DNA of 64,000 nt from JBAZYK01 sp964582265 (GCA_964582265.1 CAZOQT010000003.1:1-64000); one strand, 5' to 3'; positions 34,247 to 43,429 are shown, counted from the stretch's first letter. The notes: generated by a model from the letters alone, not told the origin. Translations and numbers: made by a program.

Positions 34247-35151
34247 TTATTTGCCCCATGCCAGTAATTGTAAGTTTATACCATCGGTTTTTGCTTCAAT
34301 CATTCCGTTTAGATCAGTTCTAAATATATCAATATTTTTGGCCAAAAGTTTTTCAATAGTTACTGCATGTGGATGCTTGAATTTGTTATTCAAACCACAA
34401 GAGATGATCGCGGAAGAAGGTTTAACTTTATCTATTAGCGTAATAAGGCTGCTGGTGCGACTGCCATGATGCCCAACTTTATAAACATCAGCATTTAAAT
34501 CCTGTCCAGAAGCTACGATTTTTTCTTCTTCGCTTTGTTCCGCGTCACCACTAAAATAAAATATTTTATCTTTAAAAATCATTCTTAACGCAATAGAACT
34601 ATTATTTAAATTTTCAAATCGCTCTCCTTGTAATGACCGCATAGGGAAGAGCATATCAAAGAATAAGTTCCCCATGCTAAAATCCGGCGCAGTACTGGCT
34701 CCCTTTCCAAACTTCAGCGAGTCTGGCCCCACACTTCCCGCGCCTGCAAATTTCACCGGAATTTTTTGTTGATTGATTTGCTCTAAAAAGGCCAAATAGC
34801 CAGGAAATTTATAAGAAACTCCCGTCATAATCACCTGTTTTACTTTATAACGCTTAAGTACCTCTACAAGGCCATTAACGTGATCAGCATGCGGATGACT
34901 TAAGATAATAAGGTCAATCTGCCGTTCATAAAATGGCATCACTCGTGCTAACTGGGCTATTACTGCATCATCAGGCCCTCCATCAATTAAAATGAATTCA
35001 TCAGTTGGAGCACGCACTAAAACTGCATCGCCCTGCCCAACATCTAAAAAATAAACGTGCAATTTGCCATCAGGAAGACTAGATATCAGTGTCCACAAAA
35101 GCAGAATCAAAATTAGTATCGCCCCCATTGCTCCAATATAGGCGCGTGGAA
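34247..35151 (-). CDS. ComEC/Rec2-type metallo-beta-lactamase-fold hydrolase, N-terminus in an assembly gap
   Basis: About 300 residues remain. After a membrane helix (YIGAMGAILILILLLWTLI) comes the domain found at the C-terminus of ComEC: LHVYFLDVGQGDAVLVRAP, the metal motif LSHPHADHVNG, SSIALRMIFKDKIFYFSGDAE, and DVYKVGHHGSRTSS. ComEC-linked domains of this type are thought to degrade one DNA strand during uptake. Here the competence channel itself is not seen, so this is either a short stand-alone form or the tail of a larger protein cut by the N-run. The start codon is not visible. Confidence 0.85.
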
Positions 35152-35161
35152 NNNNNNNNNN
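35152..35161. other. assembly gap (10 N)
   Basis: Ten N interrupt the 5' end of the ComEC-type gene. The right flank resumes at 35162 with AT-rich non-coding sequence. Confidence 0.95.
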
Positions 35162-35178
35162 CAATAATTTAAAATTGT

Positions 35179-35206
35179 ATTATTTTAGATAGGTATCTAA
35201 AATAAT
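35179..35206. repeat. perfect 12 bp inverted repeat
   Basis: ATTATTTTAGAT (35179-35190) and ATCTAAAATAAT (35195-35206) flank the 4-base centre AGGT. A further TATCTAAAG half-site lies about 20 bases on. No T-tract follows, so an operator is more likely than a terminator. Confidence 0.6.
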
Positions 35207-35286
35207 CAATTTTTTAGGTTAATAATGTATCTAAAGATCATTAAAAATTTCTAAACTAAAAATGAAATTATAAAATTTGCCACACA

Positions 35287-35340
35287 CCAAAAAGGCCTTC
35301 CGTATTGGCAGTTAAATGCTTTTACAGAAGACCTTTTTGG
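35287..35340 (-). terminator. terminator of the LPETG surface-protein gene
   Basis: On the minus strand CCAAAAAGGTCTTC (35340-35327) pairs with GAAGGCCTTTTTGG (35300-35287), 14 pairs with one G-U, around a 26-base loop. It lies 28 bases past the stop of the surface protein. Confidence 0.75.
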
Positions 35341-35368
35341 AAGTTTTTCTCTCCCGCTTTAAGGCGGA

Positions 35369-36892
35369 TTATTTTTTATTTTTCTTTCTTTTTGCAACCT
35401 TTCCAGCAACTAAAGATCCAACAAGAACCAAGGCTAGTCCAGGACCTGTTTCCGGAAGGAAGAAGGTGGTGATAACACCTGCGCTTTCGTTGCCGGTTTT
35501 GTCGAGAGCGGCTAATTTAAACCAATATTTTACCTTTGGCATGATTTTTGTTACTTCAAATGACTTTGAATCCGGACTTACCGAAATTGGTTTTCCATAT
35601 GTAACCCCATCCGTACTCATATAAAGCACATAATTAGCCAAATCTCCGGCTGTATTAGCGCTGCCGGACCAGGTTAAGGTAACGATTAGATTTTTCACCA
35701 TTTCTGCTACAAAGTTGGTTACATCTTCTGGAGCCGTTACATCTGTTCCAGCCTGTTGGGTAGAAGTATTTGTTGAGCCAGAAAATTCAGATGCGTTTGA
35801 AACCAAATCAATTTTATTACCTTCTTTGTCGGTTACGTCGATCGCAATAAAGCTGTATTTTACGGCATTTTGAGCGGCGGTTGTTAAAGTAACTTTAGTT
35901 TGATCTGCGCTCACTTCTACTTTTGTAACATCCAAAGTATTTTCGGTTTTATCTTTTTCTGTGATTACAAAATTTTCACGTGGATCTTTATTTAAAACAA
36001 CAGGTTTAGAAAATGTTGCTTCTAAATGTGTAGAATCTTTTGCTGTAACAGTTACGAGTTTTAAAGTGTCAGCTGCTGCGTGTTGCTGGGTTGCTACTTC
36101 TGCGCTGCTACCATTGAATTGTGCTGTGTCAGAAGTACCGCTTATGATGGGGTTACCAGCAAGATCTTTGATTGTACTTGCTGCAGTTAACAGATATGAA
36201 GTATCTGCTTTTTGATTAACTGTAGTTAAAATTACAGTCTTATTTGAAACATCTTTTGAATCTAATACTGCATCTTCTACCGCTAAAACAACGGAGCTAA
36301 CGTCTTCTTTTACGCTAAATGCGCTTTGTGGATTGTTAGAAGGAAGTGTAACTGCTTCAGAAAACACAACAGACACATGTGCTTTATCTATTGCAGTAGC
36401 TTTGGCAACTTTTGGCGCTTCTTTATCTATCACAGTTGCGCCTGCCTTTGGGGTAGCGCTTACTTCAACGCTATAATTATTACTTTCATTATTGGCAGCA
36501 TCAAGTGCGGTAACTGCAAAATAATAGGTTGTGCCATTCTTGAGTCCTTTTACCTGGTAGGTAATAACATTGCCCACATTAATTGGTGCATATGTATATG
36601 ATCCTCCGGCATCGGTTACAGACTTCAAGCCTGAATAAACTTTATAACCTTTAACTCCTACGTTATCGGTAGCGGTGTCCCAAGTTAAAGTTACCATGGA
36701 GTCTCCTGCTAAAGCTTTAACATTTTCCACATCAGATGGAAGCTGTGTATCAGCAACTGCTACAGTCTTTTCTGGAATTACTTCCGTAGCATGACCAACA
36801 GGAACGAAGGCTAATAATAGCAACACTCCAAGTGGCGCAAAGGTTGAAAGTAGATGCTTCCCAGCATTTTTAAACAGTGTCTGTTTTTTCAT
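35369..36892 (-). CDS. LPETG-anchored surface protein with fibronectin III and Ig-like domains
   Basis: This 507-residue exported protein has a signal peptide (about 1-35, cut near VGHA). An FN3 domain (about 52-150, with VTLTWDTATDNVGVKGYKVY and GTTYYFAVTALDAANNES) is followed by two SbsA/Big-like domains (about 155-255 and 275-370) and a second FN3 (about 385-475). The C-terminus is a sortase signal: LPETG at about 478-482, then a hydrophobic helix and KRKKNKK. Sortase would cleave it and attach it to peptidoglycan. No sortase gene lies in the window. A stalk or adhesin role is inferred from the domain make-up. Confidence 0.9.
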   Translation of the reverse strand: MKKQTLFKNAGKHLLSTFAPLGVLLLLAFVPVGHATEVIPEKTVAVADTQLPSDVENVKALAGDSMVTLTWDTATDNVGVKGYKVYSGLKSVTDAGGSYTYAPINVGNVITYQVKGLKNGTTYYFAVTALDAANNESNNYSVEVSATPKAGATVIDKEAPKVAKATAIDKAHVSVVFSEAVTLPSNNPQSAFSVKEDVSSVVLAVEDAVLDSKDVSNKTVILTTVNQKADTSYLLTAASTIKDLAGNPIISGTSDTAQFNGSSAEVATQQHAAADTLKLVTVTAKDSTHLEATFSKPVVLNKDPRENFVITEKDKTENTLDVTKVEVSADQTKVTLTTAAQNAVKYSFIAIDVTDKEGNKIDLVSNASEFSGSTNTSTQQAGTDVTAPEDVTNFVAEMVKNLIVTLTWSGSANTAGDLANYVLYMSTDGVTYGKPISVSPDSKSFEVTKIMPKVKYWFKLAALDKTGNESAGVITTFFLPETGPGLALVLVGSLVAGKVAKRKKNKK

Positions 36893-37086
36893 GTTTTTTT
36901 GTTTTAGAAATTTATTTTTTTGATTTTTATCAGGTTATTTTATCACAAACTGGCGATTTTTTAAATACACAAGCCCAAACCAACCCCAAGTTCAAATTGA
37001 CAAATGTTTAAATTGTGGGAAAATTTAGATCGATTTAGAATCAAAACAATTGGCAAATCTAAAGTATAAAACATCATCATAACTCA

Positions 37087-37115
37087 TTGTCGGAATTTAG
37101 AGTCTCATTTATACT
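37087..37115 (+). promoter_or_regulatory. promoter for argS
   Basis: TTGTCG (37087-37092), a 17-base spacer and TATACT (37110-37115) lie 41 bases before the argS ATG. The remainder of the 264-base divergent region shows only AT-rich sequence. Confidence 0.55.
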
Positions 37116-37156
37116 GTACGCGTGCTTAAATTAAGCATCAGTCTCTCCTCAAAATC

Positions 37157-39868
37157 ATGAAAATACGACTTTCAGATCAGGTCATTAAAAAATTCCCAGG
37201 GCTTAACGTTGCGGTAATAGTTATTAAAAACCTCAACAATCAAAGGCGAAGCTCAATGATTGCCCAACTGCTTCGTGGTGTTTGTGCAAGCAAAAAATTT
37301 CAATTAAAAAAGGAAGAACAGAAAGAAAATCTAAAAAATATTTTGAATCCAACCTTATCAGAAGGATCTATTTTGCTTGAATCTACCTTATTAGACAGCT
37401 TTATAAAAAAGGTTATAAAAGGCACGGAAATCAAAAGCGAAAACAATCTAATGGATATCAGTCACCACCTGATTTTAAAATATTTGGTGCCAACGCATGG
37501 CTCAGATTTGGACCAAATCGGCAAAGATCTAGAAATTGATTTTATCATTCCCAAAAAAGGCAAAAAAATCCCGGGTCTTAATTTTACCCAGGAAACAAGA
37601 AACATAGCGCTTTGGATAGTCAACGTTGGCGGTTACGATAAAGAAAGTTTTGAAAATATCGCCTTGGATTTTGCAAAAAACATTCAAAAATATTGCAGTG
37701 GTTTGTTGGACGATATCTATTATCTTAATGCGGATAATTTAGAGGCTGATTTAAATTACATTTCAGAACGGGAGCTGCATCCGGAAGATTTTGAAGAGAT
37801 GGCGCAGAGCGCAGAAAAGAAGGTTAAAAAAGCCGGGGGATCAGAATCGTTGGTAGAAAAGAAACCTAAACCCCAGGTGCAAAAAAGCACAGAGCCGGAA
37901 GAATCCATAGTCCAAAAATCACTTCTGGAGCCCACAGAAAATAAAGCTTTTGCGTTTGAGCCAACACTTAAAGATTTAATTCAGGAAGAGCTCAAAAAGA
38001 CTGTACAAACTGCATTTTTAGGAAATGAAGAAATCGCTGCCAAATTGCAAAATTTACAAATTGAAATAGAGACCCCGCGCGAAGCAGGACATGGTGACTA
38101 TGCCAGTAATATCGCTTTAAAATTATCTAAAATTTTGAATCAAGGAGGGGAAGAAATTAAGCAAAACCCTCATGAAATTGCGGAAAAAATTCAGCAGAAA
38201 TTGCCTGCTTTAGATTTTATTGAAAAAACAGAAATAGCCGGACCAGGTTTTATAAATTTTCATATTTCGCAAAAATATTTACAGCAGCAACTGCAAAATA
38301 TTTTGGATTATAAAGAAAACTATGGCCGAATTGCGCTTGGTAAAGGTCAAAAAGCTTTTGTGGATTTTTCTTCACCCAATATTGCTAAACCGCTTGGAGT
38401 ACACCATTTGCTTTCAACTTTAATTGGTCAAACTTTAATCAACATTTTAAAATTTGCGAGTTTTGATGTGACCGGCGCCAATTATTTGGGCGATTGGGGC
38501 ACACAATTTGGCAAATTGATTTATGCTTATAAAAACTGGGGAGATAAAGCGATTATTGAAAAGGATCCTCTTAATGAGTTGTTAAAATTGTATGTTAGAT
38601 TTCATGACGAGGTTGAAAAAGAACAAGGTGCTTCTCAGGCTGAAGCTCAAAATGGCAGCCCTGTTATTTCTGATTTAGAAGAAAAGGGACGTGAAGAATT
38701 TAAAAAATTAGAAGAAGGGGAGACCGAAAATCGCCAAATTTGGGAGTGGATAAGAGAAATAAGTATTAAAGAATTGGAAAGATTGTATCAAAAAATGGGA
38801 GTTAAATTTGATGAGTATTTGCCGGAAAGCATGTACGAAGAAGGGATGAAAGAAGTACTTAAAATCGGCAAAGAAAAAGGTATTTTTGTGGAAGGAGAAA
38901 GGGGTGCCTACATCGTGAATTTTGATGATTTGCAGCCATATTTGGTGCAAAAAGCGGACGGGACCACGCTATATTCAACAAGAGATCTGGCTTCCATGAA
39001 AGACAGAATTTTACGCTTTCATCCGTCAAAATTAATTTATGTTGTTGATGTGGCCCAGTCACTTCATTTTAAACAACTTTTTGCAACAGCCAAAAAAATG
39101 GGCGAAGCAGGGGTTGAAGGTTTTACTGTACCGGTGGACCTTGTACATGTGGTTTTTGGCCGCATGCAGTTCCCGGAAGGTGGCATGAGTACCCGTAAAG
39201 GAAATATTATTTTACTGGATGAATTAATCAAAGAAGGCGAAGAAAAAGCTCAAAAAATTGTTGATGAAAAAAGTATTGAACTGATTCCCGCAGAAAAAAA
39301 AGCCATTGCAGAAGGAGTCGCGATTGGAGCAATTAAATATCAGATCATTTCCCAAAATCGGGAAACAAATATGACTTTCGAGTGGGATAGAATGTTGTCA
39401 CTTGATGGCAACAGCGCGCCATATTTGCAATATACATTAGCAAGAGCCATTAGTATTGTACGCAAGGCCGAAGAAAAAACTTTCGTGCCAGTTAACGATG
39501 GTCCGCAGACAAATATTTTTGCCATGACCAAGAATGAAATTGCGGCAAAAGTGGAACATAGCCACACCGAACCAAGTCAGATTGAAGAAAAAATATATGG
39601 TCACGCTGCCGAAAAAGCTTTGCTAAGAGCATTCATAAAATTCCCTGAAGCAATAGAAATGGCTGCCAAGACTTATAAACCAAACTTGGTCAGCAATTAT
39701 TTATACGAACTTGCGCAGATTTTTAATAGCTTTTATCAGGAGGTTTCGGTGTTGAATACACTAAATGAAAATATTAGAAATTCCCGCCTTGACCTTGTAA
39801 AAGGCTTTATTCAGGTTTTAAAAAACGGACTCTCCATTTTAGGGATCCCAACTTTCGAGAAAATGTAA
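37157..39868 (+). CDS. argS: arginyl-tRNA synthetase fused to an N-terminal B3/4-like domain
   Basis: The C-terminal part (about 270-903) is a class I ArgRS. It has the tRNA-interaction N-domain (IEIETPREAGHGDYASNIALKL), the HIGH-type site NIAKPLGVHHL (about 404-414), GANYLGDWGTQFGKL, the KMSKS-type loop MSTRKGN (about 676), and a DALR-type anticodon domain at the end. The first 225 or so residues are foreign to ArgRS. They begin IRLSDQVIKKFPGLNVAVIVIKNLNN and resemble the B3/B4 domain of PheRS beta and its free-standing relatives. A Lys/Pro/Glu linker joins them. B3/4 domains bind or edit misacylated tRNA in PheRS. The role here is unknown. Confidence 0.93.
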   Translation: MKIRLSDQVIKKFPGLNVAVIVIKNLNNQRRSSMIAQLLRGVCASKKFQLKKEEQKENLKNILNPTLSEGSILLESTLLDSFIKKVIKGTEIKSENNLMDISHHLILKYLVPTHGSDLDQIGKDLEIDFIIPKKGKKIPGLNFTQETRNIALWIVNVGGYDKESFENIALDFAKNIQKYCSGLLDDIYYLNADNLEADLNYISERELHPEDFEEMAQSAEKKVKKAGGSESLVEKKPKPQVQKSTEPEESIVQKSLLEPTENKAFAFEPTLKDLIQEELKKTVQTAFLGNEEIAAKLQNLQIEIETPREAGHGDYASNIALKLSKILNQGGEEIKQNPHEIAEKIQQKLPALDFIEKTEIAGPGFINFHISQKYLQQQLQNILDYKENYGRIALGKGQKAFVDFSSPNIAKPLGVHHLLSTLIGQTLINILKFASFDVTGANYLGDWGTQFGKLIYAYKNWGDKAIIEKDPLNELLKLYVRFHDEVEKEQGASQAEAQNGSPVISDLEEKGREEFKKLEEGETENRQIWEWIREISIKELERLYQKMGVKFDEYLPESMYEEGMKEVLKIGKEKGIFVEGERGAYIVNFDDLQPYLVQKADGTTLYSTRDLASMKDRILRFHPSKLIYVVDVAQSLHFKQLFATAKKMGEAGVEGFTVPVDLVHVVFGRMQFPEGGMSTRKGNIILLDELIKEGEEKAQKIVDEKSIELIPAEKKAIAEGVAIGAIKYQIISQNRETNMTFEWDRMLSLDGNSAPYLQYTLARAISIVRKAEEKTFVPVNDGPQTNIFAMTKNEIAAKVEHSHTEPSQIEEKIYGHAAEKALLRAFIKFPEAIEMAAKTYKPNLVSNYLYELAQIFNSFYQEVSVLNTLNENIRNSRLDLVKGFIQVLKNGLSILGIPTFEKM

Positions 39869-39881
39869 CCGGTGCGTGTTT

Positions 39882-39957
39882 TGGAGGCGGCGATCGGATT
39901 CGAACCGATGCATAACGGTTTTGCAAACCGCTGTCTTAACCACTTGACTACGCCGCC
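39882..39957 (-). tRNA. tRNA-Cys (GCA), CCA encoded
   Basis: GGCGGCG (5' end 39957) pairs with CGCCGCC. The loop TTGCAAA gives anticodon GCA. The discriminator is U, as usual for tRNA-Cys, and CCA is encoded at 39882-39884. Confidence 0.96.
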
Positions 39958-39984
39958 TTACCGATTGTCTAAAACTTAAGAAAC

Positions 39985-40078
39985 TGGCGGAGAGGGGGAG
40001 ATTCGAACTCCCGCGGGGACTAAACGTCCCCCTACAGGTTTAGCAAACCCGCCCCTTCAGCCTCTTGGGTACCTCTCC
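39985..40078 (-). tRNA. tRNA-Ser (GCU), CCA encoded
   Basis: GGAGAGG (5' end 40078) pairs with CCTCTCC. The anticodon loop TTGCTAA gives GCT, a long variable arm is present, and CCA is encoded at 39985-39987. Its 3' end shares CTCTCCGCCAG with tRNA-Ser(UGA) at 50541. Confidence 0.96.
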
Positions 40079-40189
40079 GCATAAACGTGGCTGGCAGTTC
40101 ATATGTTTCGACTGCCCCAAGATCATAGTAGCTATCAGCTAAAAAATCAATCTTTCCGTCTTTTGGCAATTATTTTTGCCTTATTAAAG

Positions 40190-40804
40190 TTATCCCTGTC
40201 CAGATAAAATGGCCTCAATTGGCTTATCATTAATCAAAATAGAGGCGCCTTTGCCTAGTGGGTATTGCTCAACAGTACTTCTGATCTGTTCCACAAAGCG
40301 CGGATCATCACAAATACCCCCCAAGGCAAATTTTCCGCTTAATTTAACTTTCATTTTTCCGGCAACTGTTTCAATCGTGTCCACTTTTAGGCTGGATTGA
40401 TATAAAGCGTTATAAAGGCCACTCTGACCATAATATTGGCTTTTTATGGCAAAGAGAGCTTCTAGTGAAGCTTTCATGGTTTGAAGAGTAGGGGCAACCT
40501 TTGTTTCGACGCTAACCAGGCTATCGTTACACCCAATTTTCTTTCCAGACTTGCCTCCATCATTTAAAGCCACCAGGAATATTTTTACCTTTTCTACCGG
40601 TTTAATTTCAAGCGATGGTACCTGCAATGTAGGCAAAATAGGCTTAATCGTGTTTATATTTTGCGTATTCGTGTCTATTTTTACCTGGGTTTGAGTTTCA
40701 GTCTGTGTAGCCTGTGTATTAGTATTTTGTGAATCTGTTGAGGATTTTTGACAACCAGTCAGTGTTAAAACAGATATTAAAATTAATGATGCAAGTTTTT
40801 TCAT
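40190..40804 (-). CDS. lipoprotein with a GerMN-like domain
   Basis: This 204-residue protein has a lipoprotein signal ending in LTGC (Cys18). A Thr/Gln/Asn-rich linker (about 20-55) is followed by a domain with VKIFLVALNDGG, TLQTMKASLEALFAI, a Val/Lys strand pair (VETVAGKMKVKLSGKF) and VEQIRSTVEQYP...SILINDKPI. This order matches the GerMN (sporulation/germination-type) domain. Such domains also occur in lipoproteins of non-sporeformers. Export and membrane anchoring are well supported, but the function is not. Confidence 0.8.
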   Translation of the reverse strand: MKKLASLILISVLTLTGCQKSSTDSQNTNTQATQTETQTQVKIDTNTQNINTIKPILPTLQVPSLEIKPVEKVKIFLVALNDGGKSGKKIGCNDSLVSVETKVAPTLQTMKASLEALFAIKSQYYGQSGLYNALYQSSLKVDTIETVAGKMKVKLSGKFALGGICDDPRFVEQIRSTVEQYPLGKGASILINDKPIEAILSGQG

Positions 40805-40814
40805 GCAAATTTGG

Positions 40815-41696
40815 TTATTGGATTAACATAATACCACCAAACATCACTGCTATTGCAATAAATTTCATTGCCAGGGTCGAACGGGTGAACTTTTCATCAA
40901 TAATTTTTGGAAACATTAAACCAAGCAATACTGTGAACAATAGTACAAAAAAAGGCTGCGTGGCCAGTAGCGCGTTCACCACACTTATAGCCACATGGGC
41001 GGAAGCAAAAGTTAAAAGAAGATATGCAAAAAAACTCATGGATTCATTGCAGGTAACAATAATCACTGCTTTGAATTGATTTTTTAACAAAATTTTAAGA
41101 TCTTTAAGCGTCCAAATCACTACTGGCAACATTGTCAGGAAGGCAGTAATTCTTATGTAGCCAAAAACAGTCCAGTAGTCGTAAAAGTTAAGTAAGTATT
41201 TTACGATTATTTGGTTTAGAGCTAAAGAGAAGCCGGATAATAAAGTAAAAATGAGTCCCAATCTGTTATTAAAGGCTAAAGATTTTTTTGTTGAAAGGAA
41301 GATTGCCGCACTAACTAGCAGAAAAATGCCTACATATTTTTGCGTGTCCAAAACTTCTCCCAAAAAAAACACAGCCAATAAAGTCACAATAAGAGGGCTA
41401 CTATAAAAAAGTGGGACGACCTTGGAGATGTCCTCTAATTCCATTGCCTTAAAGTAAAAATACACCATGCCCGTGAAGGACATTCCTGCCATAAGAACCC
41501 AAAATAAATTTAGGCCGGATGGATACGTAAAGTCACTTCCTAACAAGGCCGCCAAACCCCATAAAAAGCCAACAGAACTGGAAACAAGCAACATTAAAAC
41601 TGGTTTGCAATTAAGTTTAGAAAGCACATATTTATCTGTGATATTTGAAACAGAAAAGAGAATTGACGCTAAAATAGGCATAAAAATTGGAGGCAT
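40815..41696 (-). CDS. EamA/DMT-family permease
   Basis: This 293-residue protein has ten predicted membrane helices in two EamA repeats, as in drug/metabolite transporters. The first repeat starts MPPIFMPILASILFSVSNITDKYVLSKL. The second starts FNNRLGLIFTLLSGFSLALNQIIVKYLL. The substrate cannot be told; amino acids or other small metabolites are typical of the superfamily. The lipoprotein gene follows ten bases downstream on the same strand. Its start lies about 90 bases from the divergent nitroreductase gene. Confidence 0.9.
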   Translation of the reverse strand: MPPIFMPILASILFSVSNITDKYVLSKLNCKPVLMLLVSSSVGFLWGLAALLGSDFTYPSGLNLFWVLMAGMSFTGMVYFYFKAMELEDISKVVPLFYSSPLIVTLLAVFFLGEVLDTQKYVGIFLLVSAAIFLSTKKSLAFNNRLGLIFTLLSGFSLALNQIIVKYLLNFYDYWTVFGYIRITAFLTMLPVVIWTLKDLKILLKNQFKAVIIVTCNESMSFFAYLLLTFASAHVAISVVNALLATQPFFVLLFTVLLGLMFPKIIDEKFTRSTLAMKFIAIAVMFGGIMLIQ

Positions 41697-41784
41697 ACTG
41701 CTTATTAATATACCTTTTTACAAAAGTTTCAATTTCAAAAAAATTTTGGTATCATCGCCATACTTTTTATTTCATCATTTTTTC

Positions 41785-42438
41785 ATGGAAGCTAACAATA
41801 CAAACAAATCAATAATCTCAGCCCTTAATTGGCGATATGCAACAAAAATTTTTGATACTACTCAGAAAATTACAGAAGATCAACTAAACACGATTTTAGA
41901 AATCGGACGTTTGGCCCCAAGTTCTGTTGGAATTGAGCCTTGGAAATTTATTGTAGTTGAAAACGCAGAAATAAGAGCAAAATTGCGCGATGCAAGTTGG
42001 GGACAACCAAAAGTTACAGATGCCGCACACATAATTGTGTTTGCTGCGCGCACTGATACTGAAAACCTTACTGCCGAATTGATTGACCGTACTGCCAAAA
42101 TCCAAAATGTAGATCCCAGTACGCTGGATGGTTTAAAGCAAATGGCGCAGGGAGCGATCGGGACCAGAAAAAATGCAGACCTTCAGGCGGGTTGGTTGCA
42201 GGCACAGGCTTATATCCCTTTAGGTATGATGGTAGAAGCCGCTTCATTGATGGGTATTGATAATTGTCCAATGGAGGGTTTTTTACCTGATCAGGTCGAT
42301 GAAATTTTAGGTTTGAAAGCAAAAAATCTTCATAGCGTCGCTATGCTGGCACTCGGATACAGAAATCCGGAAGATCCGGCAGCAAAACGCCAAAAAGTAC
42401 GCCGCAGTTTTGATGAGGTTATTGAATTTGTTAAATAA
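41785..42438 (+). CDS. NAD(P)H-dependent nitroreductase-family oxidoreductase
   Basis: This 217-residue FMN protein is read from ATG 41785 (MEANNTNKSIISALNWRYATKIFD). The longer upstream frame overlaps the divergent permease gene and is not used. Family marks are the N-terminal RYATK segment, LAPSSVGIEPWKFIVV (FMN contact), GMMVEAASLMGIDNCPMEGF, and LHSVAMLALGYRNPED. These match the NfsB-like group that reduces nitroaromatics, quinones or flavins with NAD(P)H. It is the last chromosomal gene before the integrated element. A terminator follows 40 bases on. Confidence 0.92.
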   Translation: MEANNTNKSIISALNWRYATKIFDTTQKITEDQLNTILEIGRLAPSSVGIEPWKFIVVENAEIRAKLRDASWGQPKVTDAAHIIVFAARTDTENLTAELIDRTAKIQNVDPSTLDGLKQMAQGAIGTRKNADLQAGWLQAQAYIPLGMMVEAASLMGIDNCPMEGFLPDQVDEILGLKAKNLHSVAMLALGYRNPEDPAAKRQKVRRSFDEVIEFVK

Positions 42439-42478
42439 TTTAACGCATTTCGAGGATAAGATAACCTTCTTATATAAA

Positions 42479-42508
42479 CAAAAAACAGCCCTTCCGGGTT
42501 GTTTTTTA
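42479..42508 (+). terminator. terminator after the nitroreductase gene
   Basis: AAAAAACAGCCC pairs with GGGTTGTTTTTT (one G-U) around TTCC, followed by T's. It ends four bases before the left attachment site of the element. Confidence 0.85.
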
Positions 42509-42511
42509 ATC

Positions 42512-42522
42512 CTGGCGGAGAG
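42512..42522. repeat. candidate attL: 11 bp copy of the tRNA-Ser 3' end
   Basis: CTGGCGGAGAG here matches CTGGCGGAGAG at 50540-50550, the 3' end of tRNA-Ser(UGA), in the same orientation. The seven-base TAGACGA that starts four bases after it is the inverse of TCGTCTA just before the right copy. Confidence 0.75.
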
Positions 42523-42625
42523 TCGTAGACGACGTTAGAACTCTCATCGAGACCCATCATACAGAATTTAGCATGTTTGCAAAAACTGTTTTGAATTTTC
42601 AGTAATAATAAAAAGTATCTGCACC

Positions 42626-43429
42626 TCATGCAGATTTTTTACTGCACGCTTCAAGGCCGCTCATGAAAGACATAACCTCACCAATTTCCATAGGTATAAC
42701 CTGAATTCCTTCTAGGTTCAACTTAGATAGAGCCTCTCTTACTTCATTTACACGAGCTAGAGGTGCTTCCACCAAACGAATAGCATCAGGATTAATAATT
42801 TCTCCGCTCCTCACTTCAAAAAAACCTAATCCATAAGGTAGTTGAACGGGCTGAATAGCGTCTTCTTTAACTCCAAATATTAAAGGATGGTTTCTTTGGG
42901 TAAAAGCTCTATTTACAAACCATCTTTGTTGGTGATGCACAAAATCTCCCATTAATTTTCTTTCTTTTGAATCAAATCTCAACAATAGGTTACGCAAAAT
43001 AACAGGAATGTATCTCATGTTCCTATAGGACTTCATTCCTTTTGCAGTTTCATCAAAGTAAAATTTTTTCCAATCCTCCATTGATCCAAAGGTATACTGT
43101 AGGTCATTTTTTCCTTCTTGATCTCCTCCAAAAAGTTCAGCATAAACTCTCGCATAAATCCTTTGTCTGGTTAGTGAAATCGTCTTTTCTGTTGATAATA
43201 GTAGGCGAGCTACATGATCAGCCTGTGGTTTGATGCCCTCATCAGCAACTGAATGGAGCACATCGACTAACTTGCCAGAGGGTTTGGATTTGTCCCCACC
43301 TTCAAAAGATTTCGCTAATCTTCCAGTTCCATGAAAAAGGGTATGAGCATAAAGTTTTTGTATCACTTCGTCGTCATAACCTTCTAAGAGCTTGCTGTCG
43401 GGCCTTTGATAAGGAATATTTAAAGCCAC
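42626..43429 (-). CDS. hypothetical element protein with ART-like features
   Basis: This 267-residue protein starts at GTG 43429. It is not recognised with certainty. Near the N-terminus it has LYAHTLFHGTGRLAKSF (about 26-42), then LVDVLHSVADEGIKPQADH, and TEKTISLTRQRIYARVYAEL (about 80-99). The order HGT, then a helix before an SLT, then YA, resembles the ADP-ribosyltransferase fold of KptA- and PARP-like proteins. A late GEIINPDAIRLVEAP could supply the third strand. It has no signal peptide. It is the leftmost gene of the element, transcribed toward attL. A toxin or RNA-modifying role is speculation from these motifs. Confidence 0.65.
   Translation of the reverse strand: MALNIPYQRPDSKLLEGYDDEVIQKLYAHTLFHGTGRLAKSFEGGDKSKPSGKLVDVLHSVADEGIKPQADHVARLLLSTEKTISLTRQRIYARVYAELFGGDQEGKNDLQYTFGSMEDWKKFYFDETAKGMKSYRNMRYIPVILRNLLLRFDSKERKLMGDFVHHQQRWFVNRAFTQRNHPLIFGVKEDAIQPVQLPYGLGFFEVRSGEIINPDAIRLVEAPLARVNEVREALSKLNLEGIQVIPMEIGEVMSFMSGLEACSKKSA

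Noticed and set aside
39984..40078. The CTGGCGGAGAG at the 3' end of tRNA-Ser(GCU) as the left end of the element
   Set aside because: It is part of a complete tRNA, and typical core genes (lipoprotein, permease, nitroreductase, terminator) lie between it and 42512. The copy at 42512 has no tRNA attached and has the inverted arm.
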